Shown here piece after piece: positions 56,050 to 64,000 of a stretch of DNA of 64,000 nt. The notes beneath the pieces are model-generated. The model saw nothing but the letters and a program-made list of their open reading frames with translations, had not been told where the DNA came from and did no database searches. Origin of the DNA: an uncultured Cardiobacterium sp. (GTDB lineage: Bacteria > Pseudomonadota > Gammaproteobacteria > Cardiobacteriales > Cardiobacteriaceae); assembly GCF_938028825.1 (NCBI RefSeq), contig NZ_CALIZP010000017.1, forward strand, positions 1 through 64,000, read 5' to 3'. Position numbers and translations under genes: made by a program. Position 1 is the stretch's first letter. Each line of letters opens with the position of its first letter.

Positions 56050-57009
56050 ATGCCCAGCGGTCTCGCCTCCCAGTTTAGCGGCAGCACCATCTTCATTATC
56101 GTGCTGATCATCCTCGCTTTCTGGTTCGGCCGTCGTGCCATCCAGATTGTCGATCAGGGCACGGAGCGCACTGTGCTGCGTCTCGGCCGCTACAACCGCA
56201 CCCTCGAACCCGGTTTCCACTTCATCGTGCCGCTGTGGGAAAGCGCCGACCGCAAGGTGAACATGAAAGAAACGGTGCTGGATGTGCCGCGTCAGGAAGT
56301 CATCACCAAAGACAACGCGCAGGTCACGGTGGACGGCATCGTCTTCTTCCAGATAACGAACGCCGCCAAAGCCTGCTATTCGGTGGATGATCTCGAACTC
56401 GCCATCCTCAACCTCGCCACCACCAACCTGCGCACCGTCGCCGGCTCGATGACCCTCGACGACCTGCAATCGCAGCGCGACGCCATCAACGTCCGCCTGC
56501 TCGCCATCATTGATGACGCCACCGATCCCTGGGGCGTGAAAGTGACCCGCGTCGAAATCAAGGACATCACCCCGCCCGCCGACCTCGTGGACGCGATGGC
56601 ACGGCAGAAAAAGGCCGAACAAATCAAGCGCGCGCAAATCCTCGAAGCCGAAGGCCACCGCCAGGCGGAAATCCTGCGCGCCGAAGGCCTGAAACAGGCG
56701 CAGGTGCTTGAAGCCGAAGGGCGCAAAGAAGCCGCCTTCCTCGAAGCCGAGGCGCGCGAGCGGCAGGCGCAGGCCGAAGCGCGGGCGACGGACATGGTCT
56801 CCAAAGCCATCGCCGAAGGCGGCACCAATGCCATCAACTACTTCGTCGCCCAGGAATACGTGCGCGCGCTGGCCAAATTCGCCGAAAGCGAGCAGCAAAA
56901 AACCGTCTTCATGCCGATGGAAGCGAGCGGCATCATCGGCGCCCTCGGCGGCATCGCCGAAATGTTCAAACAGGGTAAAAACGAACAGACACCGGGCAAA
57001 CATGCATGA
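56050..57009 (+). CDS. qmcA: QmcA-like SPFH/band-7 membrane protein
   Basis: The 319-residue stomatin-like protein starts after AAGGAG. One N-terminal membrane segment (about 12-27) is followed by the SPFH domain (RAIQIVDQGTERTVLRLGRY and on; LEPGFHFIVPLW). A helical region is built of 11-residue near-repeats (EAEGHRQAEIL, RAEGLKQAQVL, EAEGRKEAAFL), with the final EASGIIGALGGIAE. It forms large membrane assemblies that influence protease FtsH. The usual partner nfeD is 2.3 kb downstream, separated by five genes. It overlaps the following Sel1 gene. Confidence 0.9.
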   Translation: MPSGLASQFSGSTIFIIVLIILAFWFGRRAIQIVDQGTERTVLRLGRYNRTLEPGFHFIVPLWESADRKVNMKETVLDVPRQEVITKDNAQVTVDGIVFFQITNAAKACYSVDDLELAILNLATTNLRTVAGSMTLDDLQSQRDAINVRLLAIIDDATDPWGVKVTRVEIKDITPPADLVDAMARQKKAEQIKRAQILEAEGHRQAEILRAEGLKQAQVLEAEGRKEAAFLEAEARERQAQAEARATDMVSKAIAEGGTNAINYFVAQEYVRALAKFAESEQQKTVFMPMEASGIIGALGGIAEMFKQGKNEQTPGKHA

Positions 57010-57767
57010 AACGGCCGGTGCTGGGCCTGTTCCTCCCCCTCAGCCTGATGGCGGCGGCAGAAACCCCGCTGGAAGCGGCAAAAGCCGCGTTTGACCGGGG
57101 GGATGCGGCAGAAGCCGCGCGCATCTACACCGCACTTGCCGCAGACGGCGACGGCAAAGCGCAATACAACCTGGCCGTCCTCTACCTGGAAGGCGCGGGT
57201 GTCGCCGCCGACCGCGACAAGGCCCGCGCGCTGCTGCGACAGGCCGCCGCCCAGCGCCTGCCCGAAGCCGCATACCACCTCGGCCGCATCACCCTCTACG
57301 GCACGGACGGCGTCATCACCTACGACGCCCCGGAAATGCAGCGATACAACAGCCCGTCGCCGCCCGTGCGCATCTACGCCATCAGCCTCATCCGCCGCGC
57401 CGCTGCACAAGACCTGCTGCCCGCCATCGAAGAACTGGCCGCCATCTATGACCAGGGCATCGGCATCCCCGCCGACAGCCGCCGGGCCGCCTACTGGTAT
57501 CGCCGCGCCGCCGCAAAAGGCAGCACCGCCGCACAAAACACCCTCGCCTATCACTACCTGCGCGGGGACGGTGTCGTGCGCAACTGCCCCGTCGCCCGGC
57601 AACTGCTCGCACAGGCCGCCGCCGGCGGTGACTGGGCGGCAAGCGGCGAACTGTCCGCCTTGTACCGCAGCGGCGAGTGCGTCGCAAAAAGCCCGGTGCA
57701 GGCGGAAATCTGGCAGAAAAAAGCCCGCGACACCTACCTGCGCGCCACCCACGGACAAGGACAATGA
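57006..57767 (+). CDS. Periplasmic Sel1-repeat protein
   Basis: The 253-residue protein has a short signal peptide (about 1-18) and at least five Sel1 units, each near 36 residues: KAQYNLAVLYLEGAGVAADR, PEAAYHLGRITLYGTDG, LPAIEELAAIYDQGIGIPAD, TAAQNTLAYHYLRGDGVVRN and WAASGELSALYRSGECVAK. It should act as a periplasmic scaffold. It overlaps qmcA by four bases and the next Sel1 gene by four bases, an operon with coupled translation. Confidence 0.85.
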   Translation: MKRPVLGLFLPLSLMAAAETPLEAAKAAFDRGDAAEAARIYTALAADGDGKAQYNLAVLYLEGAGVAADRDKARALLRQAAAQRLPEAAYHLGRITLYGTDGVITYDAPEMQRYNSPSPPVRIYAISLIRRAAAQDLLPAIEELAAIYDQGIGIPADSRRAAYWYRRAAAKGSTAAQNTLAYHYLRGDGVVRNCPVARQLLAQAAAGGDWAASGELSALYRSGECVAKSPVQAEIWQKKARDTYLRATHGQGQ

Positions 57768-58294
57768 CCCCAATCCCGCCCGACAACCCGACAAACCGCG
57801 ACCGTTGGTATTACAGCCGCTTGCTGGGTGGGGCGGCACTCGTCCTCATCAGCACCACCACCTTCGCCCTCTACCTCTACAACCCCGGCCTCTTCCGCCG
57901 CGACACCACCCAAACCATCAACATCCCCATCACCGACCTGCCCGTCCGGGCGGCAGAAACTGCACACGATGACGATGACGCCCCCATCCGCCGCTGGCAA
58001 GAGCAAGCGGTGCAGGGCAACGCCGAAGCGCAGTACCGCCTCGGCCTCGAATACCTGAACTCCCCCTACCCCGTGCAACGGCGCGCCGGGCTGACCTGGC
58101 TGCGCGAAGCCGCCGGCCAGCACCACCTCTCCGCCGAAGAAACCCTGATGAACTACCTCTGGGACAAAAACCGCAGCGAGGCCGAACACTGGCTGCAACA
58201 GGCGGCGGAAGAAGGCTCGCGCGACGCCCAGACCGCCCTGGCGGAAAGCCTGACCCCGCCCGAACCCGCCGACAAGACAGACAAACAGCCATGA
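57764..58294 (+). CDS. Membrane-anchored Sel1-repeat protein
   Basis: The 176-residue protein has one membrane segment (about 21-42, LGGAALVLISTTTFALYLY) followed by a linker and Sel1-like units from residue 80 (NAEAQYRLGLEYLNSPYPV; AEHWLQQAAEEGSRDAQTAL). It is anchored in the inner membrane with the repeats in the periplasm. The tail is Pro/Lys-rich. It overlaps both neighbours by four bases. Confidence 0.75.
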   Translation: MTPIPPDNPTNRDRWYYSRLLGGAALVLISTTTFALYLYNPGLFRRDTTQTINIPITDLPVRAAETAHDDDDAPIRRWQEQAVQGNAEAQYRLGLEYLNSPYPVQRRAGLTWLREAAGQHHLSAEETLMNYLWDKNRSEAEHWLQQAAEEGSRDAQTALAESLTPPEPADKTDKQP

Positions 58295-58674
58295 ACACCC
58301 GCCTCGACCTTGACGCCGCCCCCATCACCGTCCGCCACGCCGACCTCGCCCGCCTCCTCACCCCCTACCCGCCAAACGACGCCGCTTGGGAAACCGCCAT
58401 CATGCGCGTTGAAGACGGCATCTCGCCGCTGCGCGACACCCTGCACGACAGCGACACCCTCACCGTCAGCGGCAGACTCCCGCTCGGCGACCTGCCGAAG
58501 GATGCCGGCGGCAGCATCGGCAGCGCAACCCTGGAAACCGCCTACGCCGTCCTCGCGGGCTACCGCTACAAAAGCGAACTGCCGCCGCTGCCGGAAAGCG
58601 CCGCCTACGCCGCCGAAATCCTGCTCCTGCGCGAATGGATGCACCACCTCGGCTACCGCCGGATTGCCCCATGA
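58291..58674 (+). CDS. Hypothetical protein in the qmcA-nfeD cassette
   Basis: The 127-residue cytoplasmic protein starts MNTRLDLDA with four-base overlaps at both ends. It has a helical C-terminal part (LETAYAVLAGYRYKSEL; AAYAAEILLLREWMHHLGYR). No motif or family is recognised. Its coupling to the upstream Sel1 gene and the downstream NUDIX gene suggests a common transcript. Confidence 0.6.
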   Translation: MNTRLDLDAAPITVRHADLARLLTPYPPNDAAWETAIMRVEDGISPLRDTLHDSDTLTVSGRLPLGDLPKDAGGSIGSATLETAYAVLAGYRYKSELPPLPESAAYAAEILLLREWMHHLGYRRIAP

Positions 58675-59294
58675 ACACCCGCCCGCCCTGGCTCGACTGG
58701 GCCACCGAACTGCAAAGCCTCGCCCAGGCGGGGCTCGCGTACAGCAAAGACCCCTTTGACATTGAACGCTTCACCCGCATCCGCGCCATCGCCGCCGATA
58801 TCCTGCACCACCACACAGACCTGCCCGCCGCCAAAATCCGCGACCTCTTCTGCAACGAAACCGGCTACCAGACCCCGAAACTGGGCGTGCGCGCCGCCAT
58901 CATCAACGACGCCGCCCAAATCCTCCTTGTACAAGAAAACGACGGCCAATGGGCGCTGCCGGGCGGCTGGGCGGATATCAACCACAGCATCGGCGAAAAC
59001 GCCGCCAAAGAAACCAAAGAAGAAACCGGGCTGGACGTTATCCCCGAACGCCTCATCGCCGTGCAGGACTACGCCAGACACCACCCGCGCCCGCATGCCC
59101 ACACCATCTGCAACATCCACATCCTCTGCCGCGCGACGGGCGGTGCCTTCCGCGCCAACAACGAAACCCTTGCCAGCGCCTGGTTCGGCGAAGGCGACCT
59201 GCCGCCGCTGGACGAAAGCAAAACCACCGCTGCGCACATCGCCCTCTGCTATGCCGCCTGGCGTGATCCCCACTGGCAACCGCCCTTTGACTGA
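58671..59294 (+). CDS. NUDIX hydrolase with N-terminal hydrolase-associated domain
   Basis: The 207-residue protein has a helical N-terminal domain (about 1-65) of the NUDIX_N type, followed by a NUDIX fold. The box reads GGWADINHSIGENAAK and ETKEETGL; the second half EExxG is intact. The Glu normally seven places after the first Gly is a His here. It probably hydrolyses a nucleoside diphosphate derivative. The gene is part of the tight cassette between qmcA and nfeD. Confidence 0.85.
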   Translation: MNTRPPWLDWATELQSLAQAGLAYSKDPFDIERFTRIRAIAADILHHHTDLPAAKIRDLFCNETGYQTPKLGVRAAIINDAAQILLVQENDGQWALPGGWADINHSIGENAAKETKEETGLDVIPERLIAVQDYARHHPRPHAHTICNIHILCRATGGAFRANNETLASAWFGEGDLPPLDESKTTAAHIALCYAAWRDPHWQPPFD

Positions 59295-59315
59295 CCCAAC
59301 CACAAGGAAAATCCC

Positions 59316-59771
59316 ATGTTTGAACCCGCATACTGGAACTGGCTCATCCTCACCGGCGTCTTCATGCTCATTGAAGTGCTGACCGTCTCCTTCTTCTTCC
59401 TCTTCTGGGGCTTCGCCGCGCTTGCCCTCGTCATCATCACCTTCGCCGCCCCCGGCCTCGACTGGCACTGGCAGGGCGGCATCTTCGCCGTGCTCTCACT
59501 CATCGCCATCCTGCTCTGGCGGCAACTGGCGCGGCGCTGGCAGGGCAACAAAAACGACGCCGCCTCGCTGCTCAACAAACGCGGCGCGCTGTACATCGGG
59601 CGCGAATACACCCTCGACACCCCGGTGGAAAACGGCTACGGCAAACTGAAAATCGGCGACAGCCTGTGGACCATCAGCGGCGAAAACCTGCCCGCCGGCA
59701 GCACCATCATCATCACCGCCGCCGAAGACAACCGCCTGCACTACCGCAAAAAACAAGCGCCCAACCCGTAG
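59316..59771 (+). CDS. NfeD-family membrane protein (YbbK-like)
   Basis: The 151-residue protein has two or three membrane helices (about 8-50 and 55-75) and a C-terminal OB-fold (about 90-145, GALYIGREYTLDTPVENGYG). The order of helices and OB-fold is that of NfeD1b-type partners of QmcA. It should form a complex with QmcA in the inner membrane, though the two genes are separated by five others. Confidence 0.85.
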   Translation: MFEPAYWNWLILTGVFMLIEVLTVSFFFLFWGFAALALVIITFAAPGLDWHWQGGIFAVLSLIAILLWRQLARRWQGNKNDAASLLNKRGALYIGREYTLDTPVENGYGKLKIGDSLWTISGENLPAGSTIIITAAEDNRLHYRKKQAPNP

Positions 59772-59864
59772 CGCGCGCCCTGCCCCACCGCCCGCATCAT
59801 GCGCAGTGGGTTGAAACCGCCCCGCATCACGAACACTCGCGCGCTTTCCCGCCCGGTACCCCTC

Positions 59865-60638
59865 ATGAAACCCCTCCTCCTGCTCCTCCTCGCCTGCCTC
59901 ACCCTCACCGCCCGCGCCGCCATGCCCGAACTCAAACCGCTGGCGGCGGGCGGTGCCTACGCCAACATCACCTACCAGAACGTGCGCTACGGCATCTACC
60001 GCGCCGACCCCGCCCGCCTCACCCTGCACTGGAAAGGGACGGACGGCAAAGCCTACGCCGGCCTCGGCACCCTGCGCCGCAACCTCGAAGCGGCGGGCAA
60101 AGACGTCGCCTTCCTCACCAACGCAGGCATTTACAGCGCGGACGACACCCCGGCCGGCCTCTGGATTGAAAACGGGCAAACCCTCGTCCCGCTCAACACC
60201 CGTAACGGCAAAGGCAACTTCCACCTCCAGCCGAACGGCGTCTTCTACATAGAAAACGGCCGCGCCCGCATCCAGACCACCGCCGCCTACCGCCTCGGCA
60301 ACCACCGCCCGCAATGGGCCTTCCAGTCCGGCCCCCTCCTCATCCTCGACGGCCAGATCAACCGCCGCTTCAACAAAACCCACAGCAGCCCGCACAAACG
60401 CAACGCCGTCTGCACCACCGCCGACGGCGGCCTCTACTTCATCCTCAGCGAAAACTACGGTTTCGACGGCGAATGGCCGAGCCTCTACCGCCTCGCCGCC
60501 GCCCTGCAACACCTCGGCTGCGAACAGGCGCTCTACCTCGACGGCACCCTCTCCACCTGGTACATCCCCACCATCAGCAGCACCTTCCACTGGACCCACC
60601 TCGTGGGCATCATCGCCATCACCACCGAAAAACCATGA
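59865..60638 (+). CDS. Phosphodiester glycosidase family protein (DUF2233-like)
   Basis: The 257-residue protein starts at ATG 59865 and has a signal peptide (about 1-19, ARAAM). It matches the NAGPA/DUF2233 fold: KDVAFLTNAGIYSADDTPAG, GNFHLQPNGVFYIENG, WAFQSGPLLILDGQINRRF and QALYLDGTLSTWY with the final Gly-Thr-Leu-Ser loop. Members cleave phosphodiester bonds of sugar phosphates in the periplasm or spore coat. The substrate is unknown. It overlaps the following ppx/gppA gene by four bases. Confidence 0.8.
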   Translation: MKPLLLLLLACLTLTARAAMPELKPLAAGGAYANITYQNVRYGIYRADPARLTLHWKGTDGKAYAGLGTLRRNLEAAGKDVAFLTNAGIYSADDTPAGLWIENGQTLVPLNTRNGKGNFHLQPNGVFYIENGRARIQTTAAYRLGNHRPQWAFQSGPLLILDGQINRRFNKTHSSPHKRNAVCTTADGGLYFILSENYGFDGEWPSLYRLAAALQHLGCEQALYLDGTLSTWYIPTISSTFHWTHLVGIIAITTEKP

Positions 60639-62116
60639 ACCGGAACACCTACGCCGCCCTCGACCTCGGCTCCAACAGCTTCCACCTCCTCATCGCCTCT
60701 GCCGACACGGACGGCATCCGCGTCGTGGACAAAATCAAGCACATGGTGCGCCTCGGCGAAGGGCTGGACGACGACAACCGTATCGATGACGCCGCCTGGG
60801 CGCGCGGCATCGCCGCCCTCAGCCAAATGGGGCAGCGCATCGCCGACATCCCCGAAGAAAACTGCCGCGCCGTCGGCACCAACACCCTGCGCGTCGCCAC
60901 CAACGGCGACGCCTTCCTCGCCGCCGCCGAAGCCGCGCTCGGCAAACCCATCGAAATCATCAGCGGCAGCGAAGAAGCGGTGCTCATCTACCTCGGCGTC
61001 AGCACCCACAACCACATCAGCGAGCGCTGCCTCATCATCGACATCGGCGGCGGCTCCACCGAAATCATCCTCGGCGCAGGCAGCACCCCCGAAACCCTGC
61101 GCTCGCTCGCCATCGGCTGCGCCAACATGGCGCGCCGCCACTTCGCCAAAGGCAAAATCACGAAAGCCGCCATCAAAAAAGCCCGCGACTACGCCGGCAC
61201 CATCATCGAACCGCACATCCGCACCTACCTCGACCAGGCACCCTGGCAGCGCGTCGTGCTGAGCAGCGGCACCGCCAAAGCCATCGCCCGCGTCCTCAAA
61301 ACAGACCACATCAGCCGCGCCGCCCTCGACGGCCTCCTCGACACACTCGCCGACATCGGCAGCGCCGACAAACTGCCGAAAAAGCTCGGCGTGGACGAAG
61401 CGCGCGCCTACGGCTTCACCGGCGGCGTTTCCATCCTCGCCGCCCTCTACCGCCACCTCGGCATCGAAGACGCCATCGTCAGCCAGGAAGCCCTGCGCGA
61501 AGGCGTGCTCATCGACCTCATGCGCCGCGACGACCCGCAGGGCGAACGCGACGAACGCGACGCCACCACCCACGCCCTGCAACAACGCTTCGGCGTCGAT
61601 ACCGCCCAGGCCGAACGTGTCGCCGCCCTCGCCGCCCACCTCAACCGCCAGCTGCCCGAAAAAACCCCGCCGCGCTTCGCCCCCCTCCTCGGCTACGCCG
61701 CCGCCCTGCACGAAATCGGCTGGGCCATCGCCCGGCACGACCTCGACAAACACGGTGCCTACATCCTGAAAAACGCCGACATGCCGGGCTACTCGCGCCT
61801 GATGCAGGACATCGCCGCCATCCTCGTCAAAGCACAAAAACGCAAAATCCCCGACAAAGACATCGCCGCCCTGCCGGAAGCGCACCACGCCTGGGTCTGG
61901 CAAAACGCCCTCGCCCTGCGCCTTGCCGTCCTCATCCAGCGCAGCCGCAACCCGATTGCCGCCATCGACTACCCGGACATCCGCCGCTTCGGCGACACCT
62001 ACCGCCTGCGCTTCCCGGACGGCTACCTCGCCGCCCACCCGCTGACCTGCGCCGACTTGCAGGAAGACCAGGCGCTGTGGCAGGCGGAAAGCCCCTACAC
62101 CCTCGACTTCGCCTAA
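60635..62116 (+). CDS. Exopolyphosphatase / guanosine pentaphosphate phosphohydrolase
   Basis: The 493-residue protein is of the Ppx/GppA family. It has two actin-like subdomains with ALDLGSNSFHLL (about 8-19), GTNTLRVATNG (about 89) and IIDIGGGSTE (about 137-146), followed by a C-terminal HD-like helical part (about 310-490; LLGYAAALHEIGWAI). The enzyme degrades polyphosphate and pppGpp. Sequence alone does not decide between ppx and gppA. Confidence 0.92.
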   Translation: MNRNTYAALDLGSNSFHLLIASADTDGIRVVDKIKHMVRLGEGLDDDNRIDDAAWARGIAALSQMGQRIADIPEENCRAVGTNTLRVATNGDAFLAAAEAALGKPIEIISGSEEAVLIYLGVSTHNHISERCLIIDIGGGSTEIILGAGSTPETLRSLAIGCANMARRHFAKGKITKAAIKKARDYAGTIIEPHIRTYLDQAPWQRVVLSSGTAKAIARVLKTDHISRAALDGLLDTLADIGSADKLPKKLGVDEARAYGFTGGVSILAALYRHLGIEDAIVSQEALREGVLIDLMRRDDPQGERDERDATTHALQQRFGVDTAQAERVAALAAHLNRQLPEKTPPRFAPLLGYAAALHEIGWAIARHDLDKHGAYILKNADMPGYSRLMQDIAAILVKAQKRKIPDKDIAALPEAHHAWVWQNALALRLAVLIQRSRNPIAAIDYPDIRRFGDTYRLRFPDGYLAAHPLTCADLQEDQALWQAESPYTLDFA

Positions 62117-62265
62117 AACCGCCGCCCCAACACCGCTTGGGGCACCCCAAGCCGCAGGGCGGGAAGAAAAGACGCCTCCCCTGCTTTGCGGGCCGGCGCA
62201 AGCGGGCCACCAAACCGCCCCCGGCGGCATACAATGCCGCCCTTCATCCCCAACCGACACAGCCC

Positions 62266-63282
62266 ATGCCCCACTACGACACTCTCATCTACATCGGCCG
62301 CTTCCAGCCCTTCCACCGTGGCCACCTGCACATGGTGCAAGGCGCGCTCGCCCATGCCGACCACCTCATCATCCTCTGCGGCTCGGCGGACGCGGCGCGC
62401 AGCAGCCGCAACCCGTGGACGGTTGCCGAGCGCGAAGCGATGATCCGCGCCGCCCTGACGGCGGAGGAAAACTTGCGCATTACCCTGCGCCCCATCCATG
62501 ACGACCCCTATCACGACGGGCGCTGGGTGGCGCAAGTCAGCCGCACCGTCGCCGACGTCCTCGCCGCACGCGGCACGGCGGACGCCACCGTCGCCCTCTA
62601 CGGCTACGAAAAAGACGCCAGCTCCTACTATCTGCGTCTCTTCCCGCAGTGGGGCTATCTCGGCGCGCCGCGCTACCGCGACCTCAGCGCCACGCCGCTG
62701 CGCGAGCGCTACTTCCTGCTCACTGACGGCGAAGACTGGCATGAACCCGCCCTGCCGCCTGCCGTCGAAGCCGCCCTGCACACCTTCCGTGGCACCGCCG
62801 CCTACCGCTATGTCGCCGCAGAAACCCGCTACGTTCACGACTACAAACAATCCTGGGCGGCAAGCCCCTACCCGCCCATCTTCGTCACCGTGGACAACCT
62901 CATCACCTGCGACGGCCACATCCTCCTCGTCGAGCGCGGCGGTCAGCCCGGCTGCGGCCTGCTGGCGCTGCCCGGCGGTTTCCTGAATCCGGATGAAACC
63001 CTGCTCACCGCCTCCCTGCGCGAACTTCATGAAGAAACCGGCCTGCGCCTTGACCCCGCCGCCCTCATCGGCGTACGCACCGCCGACCGCCCCGACCGCA
63101 GCGCCATCGGCCGCGTCATCACCCATGTGCACCGCTACCATCTTGACGGCACCCTGCCGCCCGTGCAGGCGGCGGATGACGCCGCCAAAGCCTGCTGGTA
63201 CCCGCTCACCGCTTTACGTCGCGACCGCTTCCACGACGACCATTACCACCTCATTCGCGATGCCCTCGCACAAGGCAGCTGA
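62266..63282 (+). CDS. Bifunctional NadM-type NMN adenylyltransferase / NUDIX hydrolase
   Basis: The 338-residue fusion has an N-terminal nucleotidyltransferase (YIGRFQPFHRGHLHMVQGAL, with the HxGH motif at about 17-20, and SSRNPWTVAERE). The C-terminal NUDIX domain has a complete box (GGFLNPDETLLTASLRELHE followed by ETGL, near 240-265). It makes NAD from NMN and may destroy ADP-ribose. The start ATG 62266 is chosen over longer frames that run through the intergenic gap. A TACAAT -10 lies at 62230-62235. Confidence 0.92.
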   Translation: MPHYDTLIYIGRFQPFHRGHLHMVQGALAHADHLIILCGSADAARSSRNPWTVAEREAMIRAALTAEENLRITLRPIHDDPYHDGRWVAQVSRTVADVLAARGTADATVALYGYEKDASSYYLRLFPQWGYLGAPRYRDLSATPLRERYFLLTDGEDWHEPALPPAVEAALHTFRGTAAYRYVAAETRYVHDYKQSWAASPYPPIFVTVDNLITCDGHILLVERGGQPGCGLLALPGGFLNPDETLLTASLRELHEETGLRLDPAALIGVRTADRPDRSAIGRVITHVHRYHLDGTLPPVQAADDAAKACWYPLTALRRDRFHDDHYHLIRDALAQGS

Positions 63283-63410
63283 CAGCACGCGTCCATGAGC
63301 CCGTCCTGTTTTTGGTGCGTCATTTTCCCGGAGCAGGAGCAGGCGTTCGCCTGCCGTTTTCCTTATGAACACGCAGCAGGCGGTGAATACCGGCCCCGGC
63401 AAACGGCATG

Positions 63411-63438
63411 AAAAAACCCGCCGCAGCGGGTTTTCTTT
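63411..63438. terminator. Bidirectional terminator between nadM-like and trmB
   Basis: The perfect stem AAAACCCGC / GCGGGTTTT with a four-base loop is bordered by A and T runs. It lies between convergent genes. Confidence 0.85.
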
Positions 63439-64000
63439 TATGCCTCTTTCTTGCGGTAGCGCAAATCCCGCACGCCGTGGCCGAGGCGCTCGCCGCGCCG
63501 CTCGAATTTGGTCTGCGGACGCCAGGCGGGGCGGGGCGCGAAGCCGTCATCGCCGCCAAGGTTCTGCCATTTCGGATCGCCGGCGAAGACGTCGCGCATC
63601 CATGCGGCGTAGTGTTCCCAGTCGGTTGCACAGTGGATTTCGCCGCCCGCGCGCAGTTTGTGCCAGAGGAGGTCGGTGAAGGCGCGCTGCACGATGCGCC
63701 GCTTGTGGTGCCGCGCTTTTGGCCAGGGGTCGGGGAAGTAGATTTGCACGCGGCTGAGGGTGCTGTCCGGCACGTGGTCGCGGATGACGGCGACGGCATC
63801 GTGGCGGATGACGCGCAGGTTATTGATGCCCGCCGCTGCCGCCAGCATCAGCGCGTGGCCGACGCCGGGGCGGTGCACCTCGATGCCGACGAAGCCCTGT
63901 TGCGGGGCGGCGGCTGCCATTGCGACAAGGCTCTCGCCATTGCCGAAGCCGATTTCGAGGATGAGTTCGCGTGCGTCGCCAAAGAGGCTTGCCGCGTCCA
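63438..64000 (-). CDS. trmB: tRNA (guanine-N7)-methyltransferase TrmB (5' end outside)
   Basis: The visible 187 codons include the SAM-binding ILEIGFGNGESLVAM just inside the window edge, then GFVGIEVHRPGVG, VQIYFPDPWPKARHHKRRI (family hallmark) and the C-terminal TKFERRGERLGHGVRDLRY. The enzyme adds m7G46 to tRNA. The start codon lies beyond 64000. The final residues overlap the terminator. Confidence 0.93.
   Translation of the reverse strand, partial: DAASLFGDARELILEIGFGNGESLVAMAAAAPQQGFVGIEVHRPGVGHALMLAAAAGINNLRVIRHDAVAVIRDHVPDSTLSRVQIYFPDPWPKARHHKRRIVQRAFTDLLWHKLRAGGEIHCATDWEHYAAWMRDVFAGDPKWQNLGGDDGFAPRPAWRPQTKFERRGERLGHGVRDLRYRKKEA

Overview
The window is GC-rich proteobacterial DNA. 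A transposable (Mu-like) prophage with a non-contractile-type tail fills about 1-29.2 kb, and a block of host chromosome fills 29.2-64 kb. The host genes (single-subunit quinol NO reductase, NspC-type polyamine decarboxylase, TamA/TamB, MurJ, MetF without any MetH nearby, NadM-NUDIX fusion, QmcA/NfeD) and the base composition fit a gammaproteobacterium of the Cardiobacterium type. That assignment is an inference from gene content, not a database match.

Prophage, 1-29.2 kb. All recognisable modules are of the B3/D3112-like transposable phage class, but their order is unusual. Position 1-3.33 kb carries distal tail genes, including a hub-like protein with a 14-residue cysteine repeat. Next come lysis (3.5-5.0 kb), regulatory and packaging genes (5.0-7.8 kb), an inserted regulatory cassette with an antisense gene and a Rha protein (7.8-9.7 kb), head genes (9.8-17.2 kb) and tail tube (17.2-18.2 kb). 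The early module follows at 18.2-28.4 kb: repressor, Ner, Rha, DDE transposase, AAA target protein, Gam, GemA and Mor. A deletion-damaged adenine methylase gene and the likely right end lie at 28.6-29.2 kb. The tail chaperone and tape-measure genes expected after the tube are absent, and the early module lies downstream of the late genes instead of upstream. A 427-bp untranslated block inside the head operon contains three tRNA-like T-arm motifs on the minus strand, one inside a 74-nt cloverleaf-like fold. A similar 21-bp palindrome precedes both rha genes, and a 19-bp motif recurs ahead of three transcription blocks.

Host, 29.3-40.0 kb. norB (quinol NO reductase) has a candidate anaerobic/metal-responsive promoter region divergent from an orphan dhaL. 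Then come scpA and a TPR gene; a plsC-like acyltransferase/cdsA-like pair for phospholipid synthesis; nspC with a metallophosphoesterase; a short inverted-repeat element; and an rhlB-like DEAD-box helicase.

Host, 40.1-64 kb. A lipoprotein-metF-murJ-tamA run leads into a VapBC/Sel1 insertion that separates tamA from tamB. Then follow a YwqG-like gene, the 3' remnant of a TSUP permease, icd, an aromatic amino-acid permease, an orphan metal-chelate binding protein, qmcA, a Sel1/NUDIX cassette, nfeD, a phosphodiester-glycosidase-like gene, ppx/gppA, nadM-nudix and the 3' part of trmB.
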